Assembly (NCBI GenBank): GCA_947486575.1
Contig: CANKUB010000030.1
Location: 1-40,809, forward strand
Source: Betaproteobacteria bacterium
GTDB lineage: Bacteria > Pseudomonadota > Gammaproteobacteria > Burkholderiales > SG8-41
Direction of reading: 5' to 3'
DNA length: 40,809 nucleotides
In this document: one piece after another, positions 1-10,901 of the stretch
Position numbering within the stretch: the first letter of the stretch is position 1
Layout: the number at the start of each line of letters is the position of its first letter
Notes under the pieces: model-generated
What the model was told of the DNA's origin: nothing
The model's input: the letters and a program-made list of their open reading frames with translations, nothing else
Databases searched by the model: none
Program-made: the position numbers and the translations under genes

Positions 1-1263
1 CGGCTTACGCATGAGGATGTAGCGGCGCTGGCGAGCTTTGCTGCCACGCTGACGCGCGCGCGCGGTACGCGCAGCGCGCAACCCACCGAACACATTCTTG
101 CCTGGGCGCAATCGCGCATTGCTGCCACGCCGTTGTTTCGCGCGCGCATCTCCGGTGACGTTGATGTCAAAACGCAATGGGCGGAATTGCCTACTACGTC
201 GCGCGAGGACATTGCCAGCCACGCGGAGCGCTTGGTGCCCGACGATGCGCCGCTGGAACGCATGATTATTTATCGCACAGCAGGCACTACCGGCCACGCG
301 CTGCTGGTGCCGCAGGATGCGTTGGCTGTTGCTTGTTATTTGCCGCTGCTGAATTTTGCGCTGGCGCGTTATGGTGTCGATACGCATTTCACGCCGAACG
401 ACACCGCGTGTTTTCTTGTTGGCTCGCAGCTGCAAACAGTTACGTACCCTACGGTGATGGCGGGTTGGAACGGCGCGGGTTTTGCCAAGCTCAATCTGTT
501 TGCCGATGAGTGGCCGACAGCCCGCGCGCGCGAAGAATATTTCAATCACTTCAAGCCGCGCATTCTGACCGGCGACCCGCTGAGTTTTGCAGATATGCTG
601 GATGCGGGCGTCGGCGGGCAACCCAAAGCATTGGTGACAACGGCGGTGGCGATGTCGTCTGCGCTCAAACAACGCTTGCAAACCGCGTACGGCTGCCCCG
701 TGATTGATTGGTATTCGCTTACCGAAACGGGGCCGCTGGGTTACGCCTGCACGCATGGCCACGGCTACCACTGGCTGCCGCACGATGTGCATCTTGAAAC
801 GCTGGACGAAGCGGGCAATCCTACAAACGGGCGTGGCGAGATTACGGTTACGGGCGGACGCAATCCGTTTATTCCGCTGCTGCGTTATCGTACCGGTGAT
901 TGGGGGCGTATCGATTTTGAACCGTGTACGTGCGGTGATGTAATGCCGCGCTTGATGGCGCTTGAGGGGCGTGCGCCAGTGCGGTTTTATGCCGGAGACG
1001 GTAAACGCATCGGCACGCAGGATATTGCCACCGTGCTGCGGCGTTATCCGCTGGTGCAGCACAGCTTTGAACAATCAAACGACGGCGCTTGCACGTTGAC
1101 GTATCGCACGCTGGCAAGCGGGCCGTGGCTGCGCGATGAACTTGAAGCAGAGTTGCGTTTATTACTGAATCAAAACATCACGCTGCGTGAAGACGCGGAA
1201 CTCGGTCGCCGCAGCGTGGTCGATAAAGTGACTCCCTACGCCTCGAAAATGATTGAGGAATAA
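1..1263 (+). CDS. PaaK-like adenylate-forming ligase (5' end outside window)
   Basis: The frame is open from base 1, so the true start lies upstream and at least 420 residues are visible. The protein belongs to the phenylacetate-CoA ligase/coenzyme F390 synthetase/CapK branch of AMP-forming enzymes. The phosphate-binding loop YRTAGTTGHALLVPQ is coded from about 271, the adenine-binding motif WYSLTETGPLGY from about 709, and the hinge-region YRTGDWG near 890. Such enzymes activate a carboxylate as acyl-AMP and pass it to CoA, an amine or another acceptor; the substrate cannot be read. The stop lies next to the start of a radical SAM gene, followed by a second one, so the three probably form one operon. 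This argues for a biosynthetic role rather than phenylacetate catabolism, as no paa genes are nearby. Confidence 0.85.
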   Translation, partial: RLTHEDVAALASFAATLTRARGTRSAQPTEHILAWAQSRIAATPLFRARISGDVDVKTQWAELPTTSREDIASHAERLVPDDAPLERMIIYRTAGTTGHALLVPQDALAVACYLPLLNFALARYGVDTHFTPNDTACFLVGSQLQTVTYPTVMAGWNGAGFAKLNLFADEWPTARAREEYFNHFKPRILTGDPLSFADMLDAGVGGQPKALVTTAVAMSSALKQRLQTAYGCPVIDWYSLTETGPLGYACTHGHGYHWLPHDVHLETLDEAGNPTNGRGEITVTGGRNPFIPLLRYRTGDWGRIDFEPCTCGDVMPRLMALEGRAPVRFYAGDGKRIGTQDIATVLRRYPLVQHSFEQSNDGACTLTYRTLASGPWLRDELEAELRLLLNQNITLREDAELGRRSVVDKVTPYASKMIEE

Positions 1264-1264
1264 C

Positions 1265-1972
1265 TTGAGCCTTCCGCACGATCATCCGTTTTTGGGCCGC
1301 ACACATCGCGTTTATGTGGCGTTGACGAATCATTGCAATCGCGCGTGCCCGTGGTGCAGTACGTATTCGTCGCCGGCGGGCAACACGTGGATTACTTGGG
1401 CGCAGCTTGCCGCGAGCTTGCCTGCAGAAGGAAATTACGATGTGCAACTTGAAGGTGGCGAGCCGACCTTGCATCCTGAATTTTGGGAGTTTGTCGCGCG
1501 GCTACGTGCCGATACGCGCTGCGGCAAATTGATTTTGTGTACCAACGGCGTGGTGATGCCGCGCCGCCGTGAAAAGCTGCGCGCGTGGCTCGCGCAACTG
1601 GGCGCACCTTTGTTAATAAAACTCTCAGTAAATCAATATCTTATGGAGCACGATGCCGGGCTGCTGGCATTGGCGGCAGAGGTGCACGATGCTTGCGTTG
1701 CAATGGGTGGCGCGCGTGAAGTGGTCTACAACGTGCGCTTGCGCCGTGGTTACGATGACGATGATCGCGCCGTGTTGCAAGCGGTAACGCAAGCGGGTTT
1801 GCAACCGCGCGCGAATATTTTTTATTTGCAGCGGTATGGATTGGCCAGCGACGAGTCAACATGGGAAGCACCGTTTCTCGCGGGTGAAAATTTTCGTATG
1901 GTGAATCCTGATGGGCGCGTGTTTGGCACCGATTTAATGACACGCTCACAGGGCATGGGGGCGCTCGCTTGA
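1265..1972 (+). CDS. Short radical SAM protein with CX3CX2C motif
   Basis: Radical SAM enzyme of about 235 residues. CNRACPWC near the N-terminus is the CX3CX2C motif for the 4Fe-4S cluster that cleaves S-adenosylmethionine, and LEGGEPTLHPEF carries the GGEP SAM-binding motif. A SPASM-like lead-in, NPDGRVFGTDLM, sits near the C-terminus, but the cysteines that normally follow are absent, so there is no sign of auxiliary clusters. I chose the TTG at 1265 because GAGGAA (1255-1260) precedes it; an in-frame TTG at 1253 would overlap the ligase gene. The end overlaps the next radical SAM gene as TTGA. The reaction is unknown. Confidence 0.85.
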   Translation: MSLPHDHPFLGRTHRVYVALTNHCNRACPWCSTYSSPAGNTWITWAQLAASLPAEGNYDVQLEGGEPTLHPEFWEFVARLRADTRCGKLILCTNGVVMPRRREKLRAWLAQLGAPLLIKLSVNQYLMEHDAGLLALAAEVHDACVAMGGAREVVYNVRLRRGYDDDDRAVLQAVTQAGLQPRANIFYLQRYGLASDESTWEAPFLAGENFRMVNPDGRVFGTDLMTRSQGMGALA

Positions 1973-3012
1973 ACGCGCGTTTTATGCCTGACTGGCGTGC
2001 GCAGCAAAGCACGGCATTTGATCTGCACGGCAACAGTACAGCGCGTGAAACCATCACGCTTGACCTGTGGGGCAAGCCCGCAACGATTTACGCTAACGCC
2101 AATCTGTCGATCTACAGTGCGCAGGCGTGCAACGCGCGCTGCGCGTTTTGTGTGGAAGAATTGCGCCCTGCTTCGCGCGGCGTGGCACTTAACGTGCAAA
2201 AAACCGTTGAGGCCGATAACGAACGCTATTTCGCGGCCATGCAATCGGTGCTGGATGGTTTAAAGCCATTGAACCCCAGTGTATCGGTGACGGGCGGCGA
2301 GCCGAGTCAGGATGCACGCTTACCGCGTATTTTGCGTACGTTGCAAGCGAGCGCAGCACGCAAGCGCACGATGACGAGCAATGGTTCCGGATTGCTGGAC
2401 GTGCGTGAGGGCAAACCGTTGATCGACTGGATTGCCGAGACCGGTGTGGCGCATCTGAACATCAGTCGTGCTCATGGCGATGATCGTATCAACGCCAAGC
2501 TCATGCGCTACCGGGCATCGCCGGACGCAGCAGCATTACGTGAAATTGTCAGGCGGGCACAACGCGGCGGCACGCGCGTGCGCCTGTCATGCGTGTTGGT
2601 GGCGAACTCAGTAGATGATGTTAGCGACGTGTTGGCATACCTTGATTTTGCGCAAAGCGTGGGTGTGGATAACGTGATTTTCCGGCAGTTGATGCACACC
2701 GACCCAACCACTACCCAAGCAAACTTCGTCACTAAATTTTCAGACCGCCGCCGCGTGGCGATGACGCCGTTGCTGGCGGAACTGGCAAGGCGCGAGGACT
2801 TTACCTTTCAGCGGCAGGTAATGGGCTATTACTACTACGTCGAAGTATGGCGCTACAAGAATATCGACGTGGTGTTCGAGGGCGCAGACCTCGCGCAACT
2901 TGAGCGCACCAAGCACAGCATGCCGGGGGTGATACAGGAACTGATTTTCCACCCGAATTCGCGGCTGGCGTCTACGTGGCAGCCGTGGGATGGGGTGCTG
3001 GGGCCGCCGTAA
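1969..3012 (+). CDS. MoaA-like radical SAM protein
   Basis: Second radical SAM enzyme of the cassette, about 347 residues, unlike the first in sequence. CNARCAFC is the cluster-binding motif, SVTGGEPSQD the GGEP motif, and the stretch around LNISRAHGDDRINAKLMRY resembles the MoaA/NirJ-type barrel. The C-terminal part has an unusual run of four tyrosines (GYYYYVEVWRYKN) and ends with HPNSRLASTWQPWDGVL, without a cysteine cluster. The TTG start overlaps the previous stop as TTGA, pointing to translational coupling; an in-frame ATG at 1984 has no clear ribosome binding site. Product and substrate are unknown. Two radical SAM enzymes with an acyl-activating ligase suggest a pathway to a modified metabolite or cofactor. 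Confidence 0.85.
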   Translation: MNARFMPDWRAQQSTAFDLHGNSTARETITLDLWGKPATIYANANLSIYSAQACNARCAFCVEELRPASRGVALNVQKTVEADNERYFAAMQSVLDGLKPLNPSVSVTGGEPSQDARLPRILRTLQASAARKRTMTSNGSGLLDVREGKPLIDWIAETGVAHLNISRAHGDDRINAKLMRYRASPDAAALREIVRRAQRGGTRVRLSCVLVANSVDDVSDVLAYLDFAQSVGVDNVIFRQLMHTDPTTTQANFVTKFSDRRRVAMTPLLAELARREDFTFQRQVMGYYYYVEVWRYKNIDVVFEGADLAQLERTKHSMPGVIQELIFHPNSRLASTWQPWDGVLGPP

Positions 3013-3093
3013 TGTAACGATTTGTTTCAATACGATATTCTACGTAACCGAATGCGTTATCCTTGAGTCAATGTCAGCAACATAGAAATTTCG

Positions 3094-4677
3094 ATGTCTA
3101 AATTATCCAAATGGTTGGCTGGGGTGTTGGGTGCGGTGGCCTTGGGCGGTGGCGGATATTGGGGCTATCAGCAATGGGTTGCCAGCAGTGAAGCGCCCGT
3201 TGCCGACAAGAAATCGGATGGCAAAACTGCCGCCGCCGGGGACGCCAAGGGCGACGCGACATCGGGCAAAGGTTCCGGCAAGGGTGCTGGTAAAGGTGGC
3301 GGACGCGGTGGCCCGCCCGCACCTGTGGCGACTGGCATTGCGCGCTCGGGCAACGTCAATATTTACCTCAACGGTTTGGGCACGGTGACGCCGCTGCGCA
3401 CGGTAACAGTACGCAGTCGCGTTGAGGGTCAATTGATGCGCGTACTGTTCAAGGAGGGCCAAACCGTCAAGCAGGGCGATTTGCTCGCCGAGATCGATCC
3501 GCGTGCCTATCAGGCGCAACTCCTGCAGGCGCAAGGGCAGATGCAGCGCGATCAGGCGTTGCTGGCTAACGCGCGCGTTGATCTTGAGCGCTACCGCACG
3601 CTGCTCAAGCAGGATTCCATTGCCGAGCAACAGGTCAGCAGTCAGGAAGCACTGGTACGCCAGCTTGAAGGCACGGTCAAAATCGATCAGGGGCAGGTGG
3701 ACAACGCGCGGCTGCAACTGAGCTACGCACGCATTACCGCGCCGATACCCGGTGAACTGGGCTTGAGGCTGGTCGATCAGGGCAACATCGTGCGCGCAGG
3801 CGACGCCACCGGCATTGTGGTGATTACGCAGTTAAAGCCCATCACGGTGCTGTTTACGATTCCACAAGACAGTTTGCAGGCGGTGCTGGTGCGGCGGCGC
3901 ACGGGTGAAAAAATCCCGGTCGAGATTTACGATCGTGAGCAGAAAACGCGGCTGGCACGCGGCGTGCTGTTGACGGTGGATAACCAGATCGACACCACTA
4001 CCGGGACCGTGCGCCTCAAAGCGCAGGTGTCAAACGATGAGGGGATATTGTTCCCCAATCAATTCGTCAACGTACGTATGCTGGTGGATACGCGTGAAGA
4101 CGCGATTACCGTGCCGAGTGCTGCCATACAGCGCGGTGCACAGGGCATTTTTGTGTATGTGGTGTCTGAGGATTTAACGGTATCCATGCGGCCGGTGAAA
4201 ACGGGCGTAGTGGAAGGTAACCGCATTGAAATCGTTACCGGTGTCAAAGCGGGCGAGCGTGTGGTTACGGACGGCATGGACCGGCTGCGCGATGGGATGA
4301 AGGTGGAACTCGCAAACCGCGAGCGTGCGGGCAAAGGCGACGGTAAAGGCAAGGGCGGTGGCAAGAAAGGTGGACGGCGCGCGGTTGAGGGCGATGCAGC
4401 CAGCCCCGCTGGCAATGCTGATGACGCCAAAGGTGCAGGCGCAAAGCCTGAAGCAGCGCCCACCGAAAAAGGCGAGGCCGCCAAGAAAGAAGCGCTTACA
4501 GGTGACAGACCCAAGCGTGAGCGTGCCGCCAAGAGCGAGGCCCCTGCTGAAGGGGCATCCCCCGAGGCCGCCAAAGTCGATATCGCGACTTCGGATAGCG
4601 AGCCGCGCAAAAAGGGCGGCAAAGACGGCAAAGACGGCAAGGCCCGTTGGGGCAAGAAAGAACAGGCGAATGAGTAG
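3094..4677 (+). CDS. mdtA: RND efflux periplasmic adaptor (MdtA-type) with charged C-terminal tail
   Basis: Membrane-fusion protein linking the RND pumps to the outer-membrane channel. Residues 1-25 form an N-terminal anchor or signal ([18 protein letters not shown]), followed by a Gly/Lys-rich linker to about residue 75. Then come the usual barrel-sandwich, alpha-hairpin and beta-barrel regions ([46 protein letters not shown]). Residues 410-527 are a low-complexity Lys/Gly/Ala/Glu tail, which makes this 527 residues against roughly 415 for E. coli MdtA. The gene lies 36 bases before the first pump gene. The family assignment is firm; the substrate is unknown. The tail should sit in the periplasm and may contact peptidoglycan or the channel (inference). 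Confidence 0.93.
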   Translation: MSKLSKWLAGVLGAVALGGGGYWGYQQWVASSEAPVADKKSDGKTAAAGDAKGDATSGKGSGKGAGKGGGRGGPPAPVATGIARSGNVNIYLNGLGTVTPLRTVTVRSRVEGQLMRVLFKEGQTVKQGDLLAEIDPRAYQAQLLQAQGQMQRDQALLANARVDLERYRTLLKQDSIAEQQVSSQEALVRQLEGTVKIDQGQVDNARLQLSYARITAPIPGELGLRLVDQGNIVRAGDATGIVVITQLKPITVLFTIPQDSLQAVLVRRRTGEKIPVEIYDREQKTRLARGVLLTVDNQIDTTTGTVRLKAQVSNDEGILFPNQFVNVRMLVDTREDAITVPSAAIQRGAQGIFVYVVSEDLTVSMRPVKTGVVEGNRIEIVTGVKAGERVVTDGMDRLRDGMKVELANRERAGKGDGKGKGGGKKGGRRAVEGDAASPAGNADDAKGAGAKPEAAPTEKGEAAKKEALTGDRPKRERAAKSEAPAEGASPEAAKVDIATSDSEPRKKGGKDGKDGKARWGKKEQANE

Positions 4678-4713
4678 CTTGCCGCGCCCACACCACGCGG
4701 GCTAGGCGTTGAC

Positions 4714-7700
4714 ATGAACCCCTCTCGCTTATTCATCGAGCGCCCGGTCGCCACTTCGTTATTGATGGTGGCAATTTTGCTGTCGGGCATCATCGCGTAT
4801 CGCTTGCTCGCGCTCTCGGCATTGCCGCAAGTGGATTACCCAACTATACAAGTGGTGACGTTTTATCCCGGCGCCAGCCCGGAAGTCACGGCTTCGTCGA
4901 TCACAGCGCCGCTTGAACGCCAGTTCGGTCAGATGCCGGGCTTGAAGCAGATGTCTTCCACCAGTTCGGGTGGCGCATCGGTGGTGACGCTGCAATTCAC
5001 GCTCGATCTTGATCTTGATGTGGCTGAGCAGAGTGTGCAGGCTGCAATCAATGCGGGCGCGAATTTGCTGCCCACCGATCTGCCTGCACCGCCGATCTAC
5101 AGCAAGGTCAATCCGGCTGACGCGCCGATACTGACGCTTGGCATTACCTCAAAAACACTGCCGATGACGCAGGTGCAGAATCTTGCAGATACCCGCGTAG
5201 CACAAAAGATTTCGCAGATGACGGGTGTGGGTCTGGTCACGCTGTCGGGCGGGCAGCGTCCTGCCGTACGCGTACAGGCAAACCCTACCGCGCTGGCGTC
5301 GAACAATCTCAGTATGGAAGACGTGCGTACCGCGATTGCCGCCGCCAACGTCAATGCGGCCAAGGGCAGTTTTGACGGGCCAGAGCGCGCCTACACCATT
5401 GATGCCAATGACCAGTTGCAGTCGGCGATTGATTACAAAAAGGTGGTGGTAGCTTATCGCAATGGCGCGCCGCTGTATTTGTCGGATGTGGCGGACGTGA
5501 TCGAAGACGCTGAGAACACACGCCTCGCGGCATGGATGAACGATTCACAGGCGATCATCATGAACATTCAGCGGCAGCCGGGTGCAAATGTGATTGAAGT
5601 GGTGGATCGCATCAAGGCCCTGCTGCCGCAATTACAGGGGGCGTTGCCTGCGTCGGTCGATGTGCGGGTGCTGACCGACCGCACAGTGACGATACGCGCC
5701 TCGGTGAAGGACGTGCAGTTTGATCTGCTGCTGGCGGTGGCGCTGGTGGTGATGGTGATTTTTCTGTTTCTGCGCAACTTCGCGGCGACGTTGATTCCCA
5801 GCGTGGCAGTGCCGCTGTCTCTGGTGGGCACGTTTGGCGTGATGTATCTCGCGGGCTTTTCCATCAACAATCTGACCCTGATGGCGCTGACCATCGCCAC
5901 AGGCTTTGTGGTGGATGACGCGATTGTAATGATCGAAAATATTTCGCGCTACATCGAAGAAGGTGATTCGCCGATGGCGGCTGCGTTAAAGGGTTCCAAA
6001 CAAATCGGCTTCACCATTATTTCACTGACGATTTCGCTGATCGCCGTGTTGATACCGCTGCTCTTCATGGGTGACGTGGTGGGCCGTCTGTTTCGTGAGT
6101 TTGCGATTACGCTGGCGGTATCGATACTGATTTCGGCGGTGGTGTCGTTAACCTTGACACCGATGATGTGCGCACGGCTGTTGCGGCATACGCCGGAAGC
6201 GGAGCAGAGCACCTTTTATAAGGTGACCGGTCAGTGGTTCGACGCCATCATCGCCAAGTATGGCCGCATGCTGACGTGGGTGCTTGATCGGCAAGGGCTG
6301 ACGCTGCTAGTGGCTGTCGCTACCCTGGCTTTGGCGGTGGTGTTATATATATTTGTTTCTAAAGGGTTTTTTCCGCAGCAAGATACAGGCGTCATTCAGG
6401 GTATTTCCGAAGCGCCACAGTCGGTGTCGTTTGCCGCGATGGCGCAACGGCAGGAGTTACTGGCGAAAACCGTGTTGGAAGACCCGGCGGTGGAAAGCGT
6501 ATCGTCGTTCATCGGCGTGGATGGCCAGAACACCACGTTGAACAGTGGCCGCATGCTGATCAATCTGAAGCCGCATGCGCAACGCCCTTCGGCGAGCGTG
6601 GTGTTGCGCAGCTTGCAGGAGCGTGCTGCAAAGCTGGAAGGCATAGCGCTTTACATGCAGCCGGTGCAGGACCTGACCATTGAAGATCGCGTGAGCCGTA
6701 CGCAGTATCAATTTTCGCTCGACACCGCGAAACTCGATGACTTGACGTTATGGACACCGCGGGTGGTTGAGCGTCTGTCGCGCCTGCCGCAGTTAACCGA
6801 TGTGGCGAGTGATTTGCAGAACGAAGGCTTGCAGGCGTATCTGGAAATTGATCGCGATACCGCAGGGCGGCTCGGTGTTACGCCAGCATCAATCAATACA
6901 GCGCTGTACAACGCGTTCGGCCAGCGCCTGATTTCCACCATCTTTACACAGACCAGCCAGTATCGCGTGGTGCTGGAAGTGAAGCCCGAGTACCGCATCG
7001 GGCCATCGGCGCTGACCGAGATTTACGTGCCCACCACCAATGGCACGCAGATACGGTTGAGTGAAGTGACGCGGCTGGTAGAAAAACCCGCGACGCTGGC
7101 GATTAATCACATGGGGCAGTTTCCCTCGGCTACTGTGTCGTTCAATCTGGCGCCCGGCGTGGCGTTGGGAGATGCGGTGAAGGCGATTGAGGGTGCCGAA
7201 CGTGAACTGGCATTGCCCGCCAGCATACGCAGCAGCTTTCAGGGCGCGGCACTCGCTTTTCGTGCTTCACTGACGAACACACTGTTGTTGATACTGGCGG
7301 CGATAGTCACCATGTACATCGTGCTGGGCGTGCTCTACGAGAGCTACATCCACCCGGTGACGATATTGTCCACGCTGCCGTCAGCGGGCGTGGGCGCGTT
7401 GCTGGCTTTGATCATTGCGCGCACTGACTTGGGCATTATCGGCGTTATTGGCATTATTCTGCTGATCGGTATCGTCAAAAAGAACGCGATCATGATGATC
7501 GACTTTGCGCTGGACGCCGAGCGCAACGAGGGCAAGGCGCCGCGCGAGGCCATCTATCAGGCGTGCCTGCTGCGCTTTCGGCCGATATTGATGACGACGA
7601 TGGCGGCGTTGCTGGGCGCGTTGCCGCTGATGATTGGCACCGGTGTCGGTTCGGAGTTGCGCTATCCGCTGGGCATCACGATGGTGGGTGGCTTGATCGT

Positions 7701-7809
7701 GAGCCAGGTATTGACGCTCTTTACCACGCCGGTGATCTATCTCGCATTTGATCGTTTGTCGCGGCGCGCGCGTGGTGAAGCGGTTGCCGTGGAGCACACG
7801 TCTTTATGA
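4714..7809 (+). CDS. mdtB: RND inner-membrane multidrug pump, MdtB-type
   Basis: Full-length (1031 aa) hydrophobe/amphiphile efflux RND transporter. It opens with the family N-terminus [18 protein letters not shown]. The proton-relay aspartates are visible in [14 protein letters not shown] (Asp401, Asp402), and the relay lysine lies in [15 protein letters not shown] (about 922-923). [13 protein letters not shown] marks the entry to the second half. MdtB and MdtC-type pumps usually work as a heterotrimer, and the next gene is the matching partner, overlapping by ATGA. Proton motive force drives export of drugs, bile-salt-like compounds or endogenous metabolites; the natural cargo cannot be told from sequence. 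Confidence 0.95.
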   Translation: MNPSRLFIERPVATSLLMVAILLSGIIAYRLLALSALPQVDYPTIQVVTFYPGASPEVTASSITAPLERQFGQMPGLKQMSSTSSGGASVVTLQFTLDLDLDVAEQSVQAAINAGANLLPTDLPAPPIYSKVNPADAPILTLGITSKTLPMTQVQNLADTRVAQKISQMTGVGLVTLSGGQRPAVRVQANPTALASNNLSMEDVRTAIAAANVNAAKGSFDGPERAYTIDANDQLQSAIDYKKVVVAYRNGAPLYLSDVADVIEDAENTRLAAWMNDSQAIIMNIQRQPGANVIEVVDRIKALLPQLQGALPASVDVRVLTDRTVTIRASVKDVQFDLLLAVALVVMVIFLFLRNFAATLIPSVAVPLSLVGTFGVMYLAGFSINNLTLMALTIATGFVVDDAIVMIENISRYIEEGDSPMAAALKGSKQIGFTIISLTISLIAVLIPLLFMGDVVGRLFREFAITLAVSILISAVVSLTLTPMMCARLLRHTPEAEQSTFYKVTGQWFDAIIAKYGRMLTWVLDRQGLTLLVAVATLALAVVLYIFVSKGFFPQQDTGVIQGISEAPQSVSFAAMAQRQELLAKTVLEDPAVESVSSFIGVDGQNTTLNSGRMLINLKPHAQRPSASVVLRSLQERAAKLEGIALYMQPVQDLTIEDRVSRTQYQFSLDTAKLDDLTLWTPRVVERLSRLPQLTDVASDLQNEGLQAYLEIDRDTAGRLGVTPASINTALYNAFGQRLISTIFTQTSQYRVVLEVKPEYRIGPSALTEIYVPTTNGTQIRLSEVTRLVEKPATLAINHMGQFPSATVSFNLAPGVALGDAVKAIEGAERELALPASIRSSFQGAALAFRASLTNTLLLILAAIVTMYIVLGVLYESYIHPVTILSTLPSAGVGALLALIIARTDLGIIGVIGIILLIGIVKKNAIMMIDFALDAERNEGKAPREAIYQACLLRFRPILMTTMAALLGALPLMIGTGVGSELRYPLGITMVGGLIVSQVLTLFTTPVIYLAFDRLSRRARGEAVAVEHTSL

Positions 7810-10800
7810 ACTTTGCCGAACCCTTTATCCGCCGTCCGGTCGCGACCACGCTGCTGACGATAGGTCTTGCGCTGGCAGGTGCGCTGTCGTTCAATTTGCT
7901 GCCGGTGTCGCCTTTGCCGCAGGTGGATTTTCCGACGATATCGGTGACGGCCTCGCTGCCCGGCGCAAGCCCGGAAACCATGGCGGCTACCGTGGCAACG
8001 CCGCTGGAACGCGCGCTCGGCAAGATCGCCGGCGTGACTGAAATTACGTCATCCAGCACGTTGGGCAATTCACGTGTGACGCTGCAATTTGAGTTGAACC
8101 GCAGCATTGACGGTGCTGCGCGCGACGTGCAGGCGGCAATCAACGCGTCGCGCAGCGAATTGCCGACCAGCCTGCCGCGCAATCCGGTGTATCGCAAAGT
8201 GAACCCGGCTGACGCGCCGTTCATGATTCTGGCGCTGACATCGGATACCTACGACCGCGGGCAGATGTACGACGCGGCATCCACCCTGATTGGCGAAAAG
8301 CTGGCACAGGTCAAGGGCGTGGGACAGGTCACCGTGGGCGGCGCTTCTTTGCCCGCGGTGCGGGTGGAACTGAATCCTACGGCACTGAACAAATATGCGA
8401 TTGGATTCGAAGAGGTGCGCGCGGCGATCAACGCCACCAACGCCAACCGGCCCAAGGGCGTGGTCGAAGAAGGCAACCAGCAGTGGCAGATCTACGCCAA
8501 TGATCAGGCACGCACGGCCGCAGAATACATACCGTTAATCGTAGCCTACCGCAGCGGCGCCGCAGTGCGCCTGGGAGAGGTGGCGGAAGTCGTTGACTCG
8601 GTTCAAGATTTACGCAACGCCGGGATGTCCAATGGCAAACCCGCAGTGATTGTGCTGCTGTATCGGCAACCGGGTGCGAACATTATTGAAACCGCCGACC
8701 GCGTGCGTGCGGTAATGCCGCAATTGGCGGCGGCGCTGCCAGGCGCCATTGACATGAAGGTGGTGATGGAACGCACCACCACCATACGCGCTTCGTTGCT
8801 CGAGATTGAGCGCTCGCTGTTGATTTCGATGGCGCTGGTTATCATGGTGGTGTTTGTTTTTCTGCGTAACTGGCGCGCCACATTGATACCGGCCATTGCC
8901 GTGCCGGTGTCGCTTATCGGCACTTTCAGCGTGATGTACTTATGTGGCTTCAGTTTGAATAATCTGTCGCTGATGGCGCTGACGGTGGCGACTGGCTTCG
9001 TCGTGGACGACGCCATTGTGGTGCTGGAAAACGTAACGCGGCACATCGAAAAAGGCGTCGCGCCGTTCAAGGCGGCGTTGCTGGGTGTGCAGGAAGTGGC
9101 GTTTACGGTGATTTCGATCAGCATTTCGTTAATTGCGGTGTTTATCCCGGTATTGATGATGGGCGGGATTATCGGGCGCTTGTTTCGCGAGTTTGCTGTC
9201 ACGCTGTCGGTGGCGATCCTGATTTCGATGGTCATTTCGCTCACCACCACACCGATGATGTGTGCACGATTACTGAAAAAGCACGACGACAAACCGGGGC
9301 GTTTGTCACAGTGGAGCGAGGCAGTTTTCGCATGGGTGCTGCGCACATATGAGCGCACGCTGGGCTGGTCGCTGCGGCATCCGCTGCTGGTGATGCTGGT
9401 ACTGGGTGCCACCATCGGACTGAATGTGTATATGTATACCATTGTTCCGAAAGGGTTTTTTCCGCAGCAGGATACGGGTCGCCTAGGCGGTGGCATCGTC
9501 GCCGATCAAGCCAGCTCGTTTCAATCGATGCGCGTGAAGCTGGCGCAGTTTGTGGAGATTGTGCAAAGCGACCCCGCAGTGGAAAGCGTTACCGGCTTTA
9601 CCGGCGGTGGCCAGCGTAACGGCGGCTTCATGTTCGTGGCGTTAAAGCCGCTGAAGGAACGCGGCCTTTCCGCAGATCAAGTGATTGCACGGCTGCGACC
9701 CAAGCTCGGCGCGGTGGCAGGAGCGAATCTGTATTTGAGCGCGCAGCAGGATATTCGCGTCGGCGGACGCCAAAGTAACGCAGCCTATCAATTCACGTTG
9801 CGCTCCGACAATCTGGAAGACCTGCGGTTGTGGACGCCGCGGCTGGAGCGCGCCTTGCGTGATGTGCCGCAACTGGCGGATATCAATTCCGACCAGCAGG
9901 TGCGCGGCCTGCAAACCACGCTCACCATTGATCGCGCAACCGCCGCACGCATGGGCATCACCACGCGCGCTATCGACACCGCGCTGAATCTTGCCTACGG
10001 GCAGGCGCAGGTGGCGACGATTTATTCGTCGGTGAATCAGTACAAAGTGGTGATGGAAGTCGCGCCGGAGTATTGGCAAGGCCCGGAGTCATTGGACAAG
10101 CTATACCTGCTCTCGCCCACGCGCGGGCAAGTGCCACTGTCGGCCATAGCGCGCTATGAACTCACCAACACCGCACTCGCAGTGAATCATCAGGGGCAAT
10201 TTGCCGCCGCAACCCTTTCATTCAATCTGCCGGTAGGCACATCGTTATCCGATGCGGTAACGGCGGTGAATGCGGCGATGGTGCAAATCGGGGTGCCAAG
10301 CACGATTTACGGCAGTTTTCAGGGTACCGCGCGTACGTTTCAGGCGTCACTCGACAGCCAGCCTTTTCTGATACTGGCAGCGCTGATTACGGTGTATATC
10401 GTGCTCGGCATTTTGTATGAGAGTTACATTCATCCGGTCACGATTTTGTCCACCCTGCCCTCGGCGGGCGTGGGTGCGTTACTGGCATTGTGGATGTTCA
10501 GCATCGAGCTCAATATCATTGCCATGATTGGCGTGATTCTGCTGATAGGCATCGTCAAAAAGAATGCAATCATGATGATCGATTTCGCCATTGCCGCCGA
10601 GCGGGATCAGAAAATTGGCCCGAGTGAAGCGATCTATCAGGCGTGCCTGTTACGGTTTCGTCCGATCATGATGACCACCGCCGCGGCCTTGCTGGGCGCA
10701 GTGCCACTCGCCATTGGTTCGGGCGATGGCGCGGAGCTGCGCCAGCCGCTGGGCATTGCCATCGTCGGTGGGCTGGTGATGAGCCAATTGCTGACGCTGT

Positions 10801-10901
10801 ACACCACACCGGTGGTTTATCTTTACCTGGACCGCTTCCGTTTGTGGGGCCTGCGGTTACGCGGCAAAAGTACACCGGCATTAGCAATGGAAACAAGATG
10901 A
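7806..10901 (+). CDS. mdtC: RND inner-membrane multidrug pump, MdtC-type
   Basis: Second RND pump, also 1031 residues, clearly paralogous to its neighbour along its whole length. The relay aspartates are Asp401 and Asp402 in [14 protein letters not shown], and [15 protein letters not shown] carries the relay lysine. The ATG at 7806 overlaps the previous stop (ATGA), giving translational coupling and probably matched subunit dosage for an MdtB2C-type trimer. The stop overlaps the next ATG in the same way, so adaptor, two pumps and outer-membrane factor form one transcription unit. No regulator gene (for example BaeSR) is adjacent. Confidence 0.95.
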   Translation: MNFAEPFIRRPVATTLLTIGLALAGALSFNLLPVSPLPQVDFPTISVTASLPGASPETMAATVATPLERALGKIAGVTEITSSSTLGNSRVTLQFELNRSIDGAARDVQAAINASRSELPTSLPRNPVYRKVNPADAPFMILALTSDTYDRGQMYDAASTLIGEKLAQVKGVGQVTVGGASLPAVRVELNPTALNKYAIGFEEVRAAINATNANRPKGVVEEGNQQWQIYANDQARTAAEYIPLIVAYRSGAAVRLGEVAEVVDSVQDLRNAGMSNGKPAVIVLLYRQPGANIIETADRVRAVMPQLAAALPGAIDMKVVMERTTTIRASLLEIERSLLISMALVIMVVFVFLRNWRATLIPAIAVPVSLIGTFSVMYLCGFSLNNLSLMALTVATGFVVDDAIVVLENVTRHIEKGVAPFKAALLGVQEVAFTVISISISLIAVFIPVLMMGGIIGRLFREFAVTLSVAILISMVISLTTTPMMCARLLKKHDDKPGRLSQWSEAVFAWVLRTYERTLGWSLRHPLLVMLVLGATIGLNVYMYTIVPKGFFPQQDTGRLGGGIVADQASSFQSMRVKLAQFVEIVQSDPAVESVTGFTGGGQRNGGFMFVALKPLKERGLSADQVIARLRPKLGAVAGANLYLSAQQDIRVGGRQSNAAYQFTLRSDNLEDLRLWTPRLERALRDVPQLADINSDQQVRGLQTTLTIDRATAARMGITTRAIDTALNLAYGQAQVATIYSSVNQYKVVMEVAPEYWQGPESLDKLYLLSPTRGQVPLSAIARYELTNTALAVNHQGQFAAATLSFNLPVGTSLSDAVTAVNAAMVQIGVPSTIYGSFQGTARTFQASLDSQPFLILAALITVYIVLGILYESYIHPVTILSTLPSAGVGALLALWMFSIELNIIAMIGVILLIGIVKKNAIMMIDFAIAAERDQKIGPSEAIYQACLLRFRPIMMTTAAALLGAVPLAIGSGDGAELRQPLGIAIVGGLVMSQLLTLYTTPVVYLYLDRFRLWGLRLRGKSTPALAMETR

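Noticed and set aside
8603..9496. 297-codon open frame antisense to mdtC
   Set aside because: It lies opposite a well-conserved RND gene, encodes Thr/Ser-rich sequence without any domain, and is the expected by-product of GC-rich codon use.
4714..10901. The two pump genes as a recent duplication
   Set aside because: Paired MdtB/MdtC-type pumps are an old, widespread arrangement and the two differ throughout.
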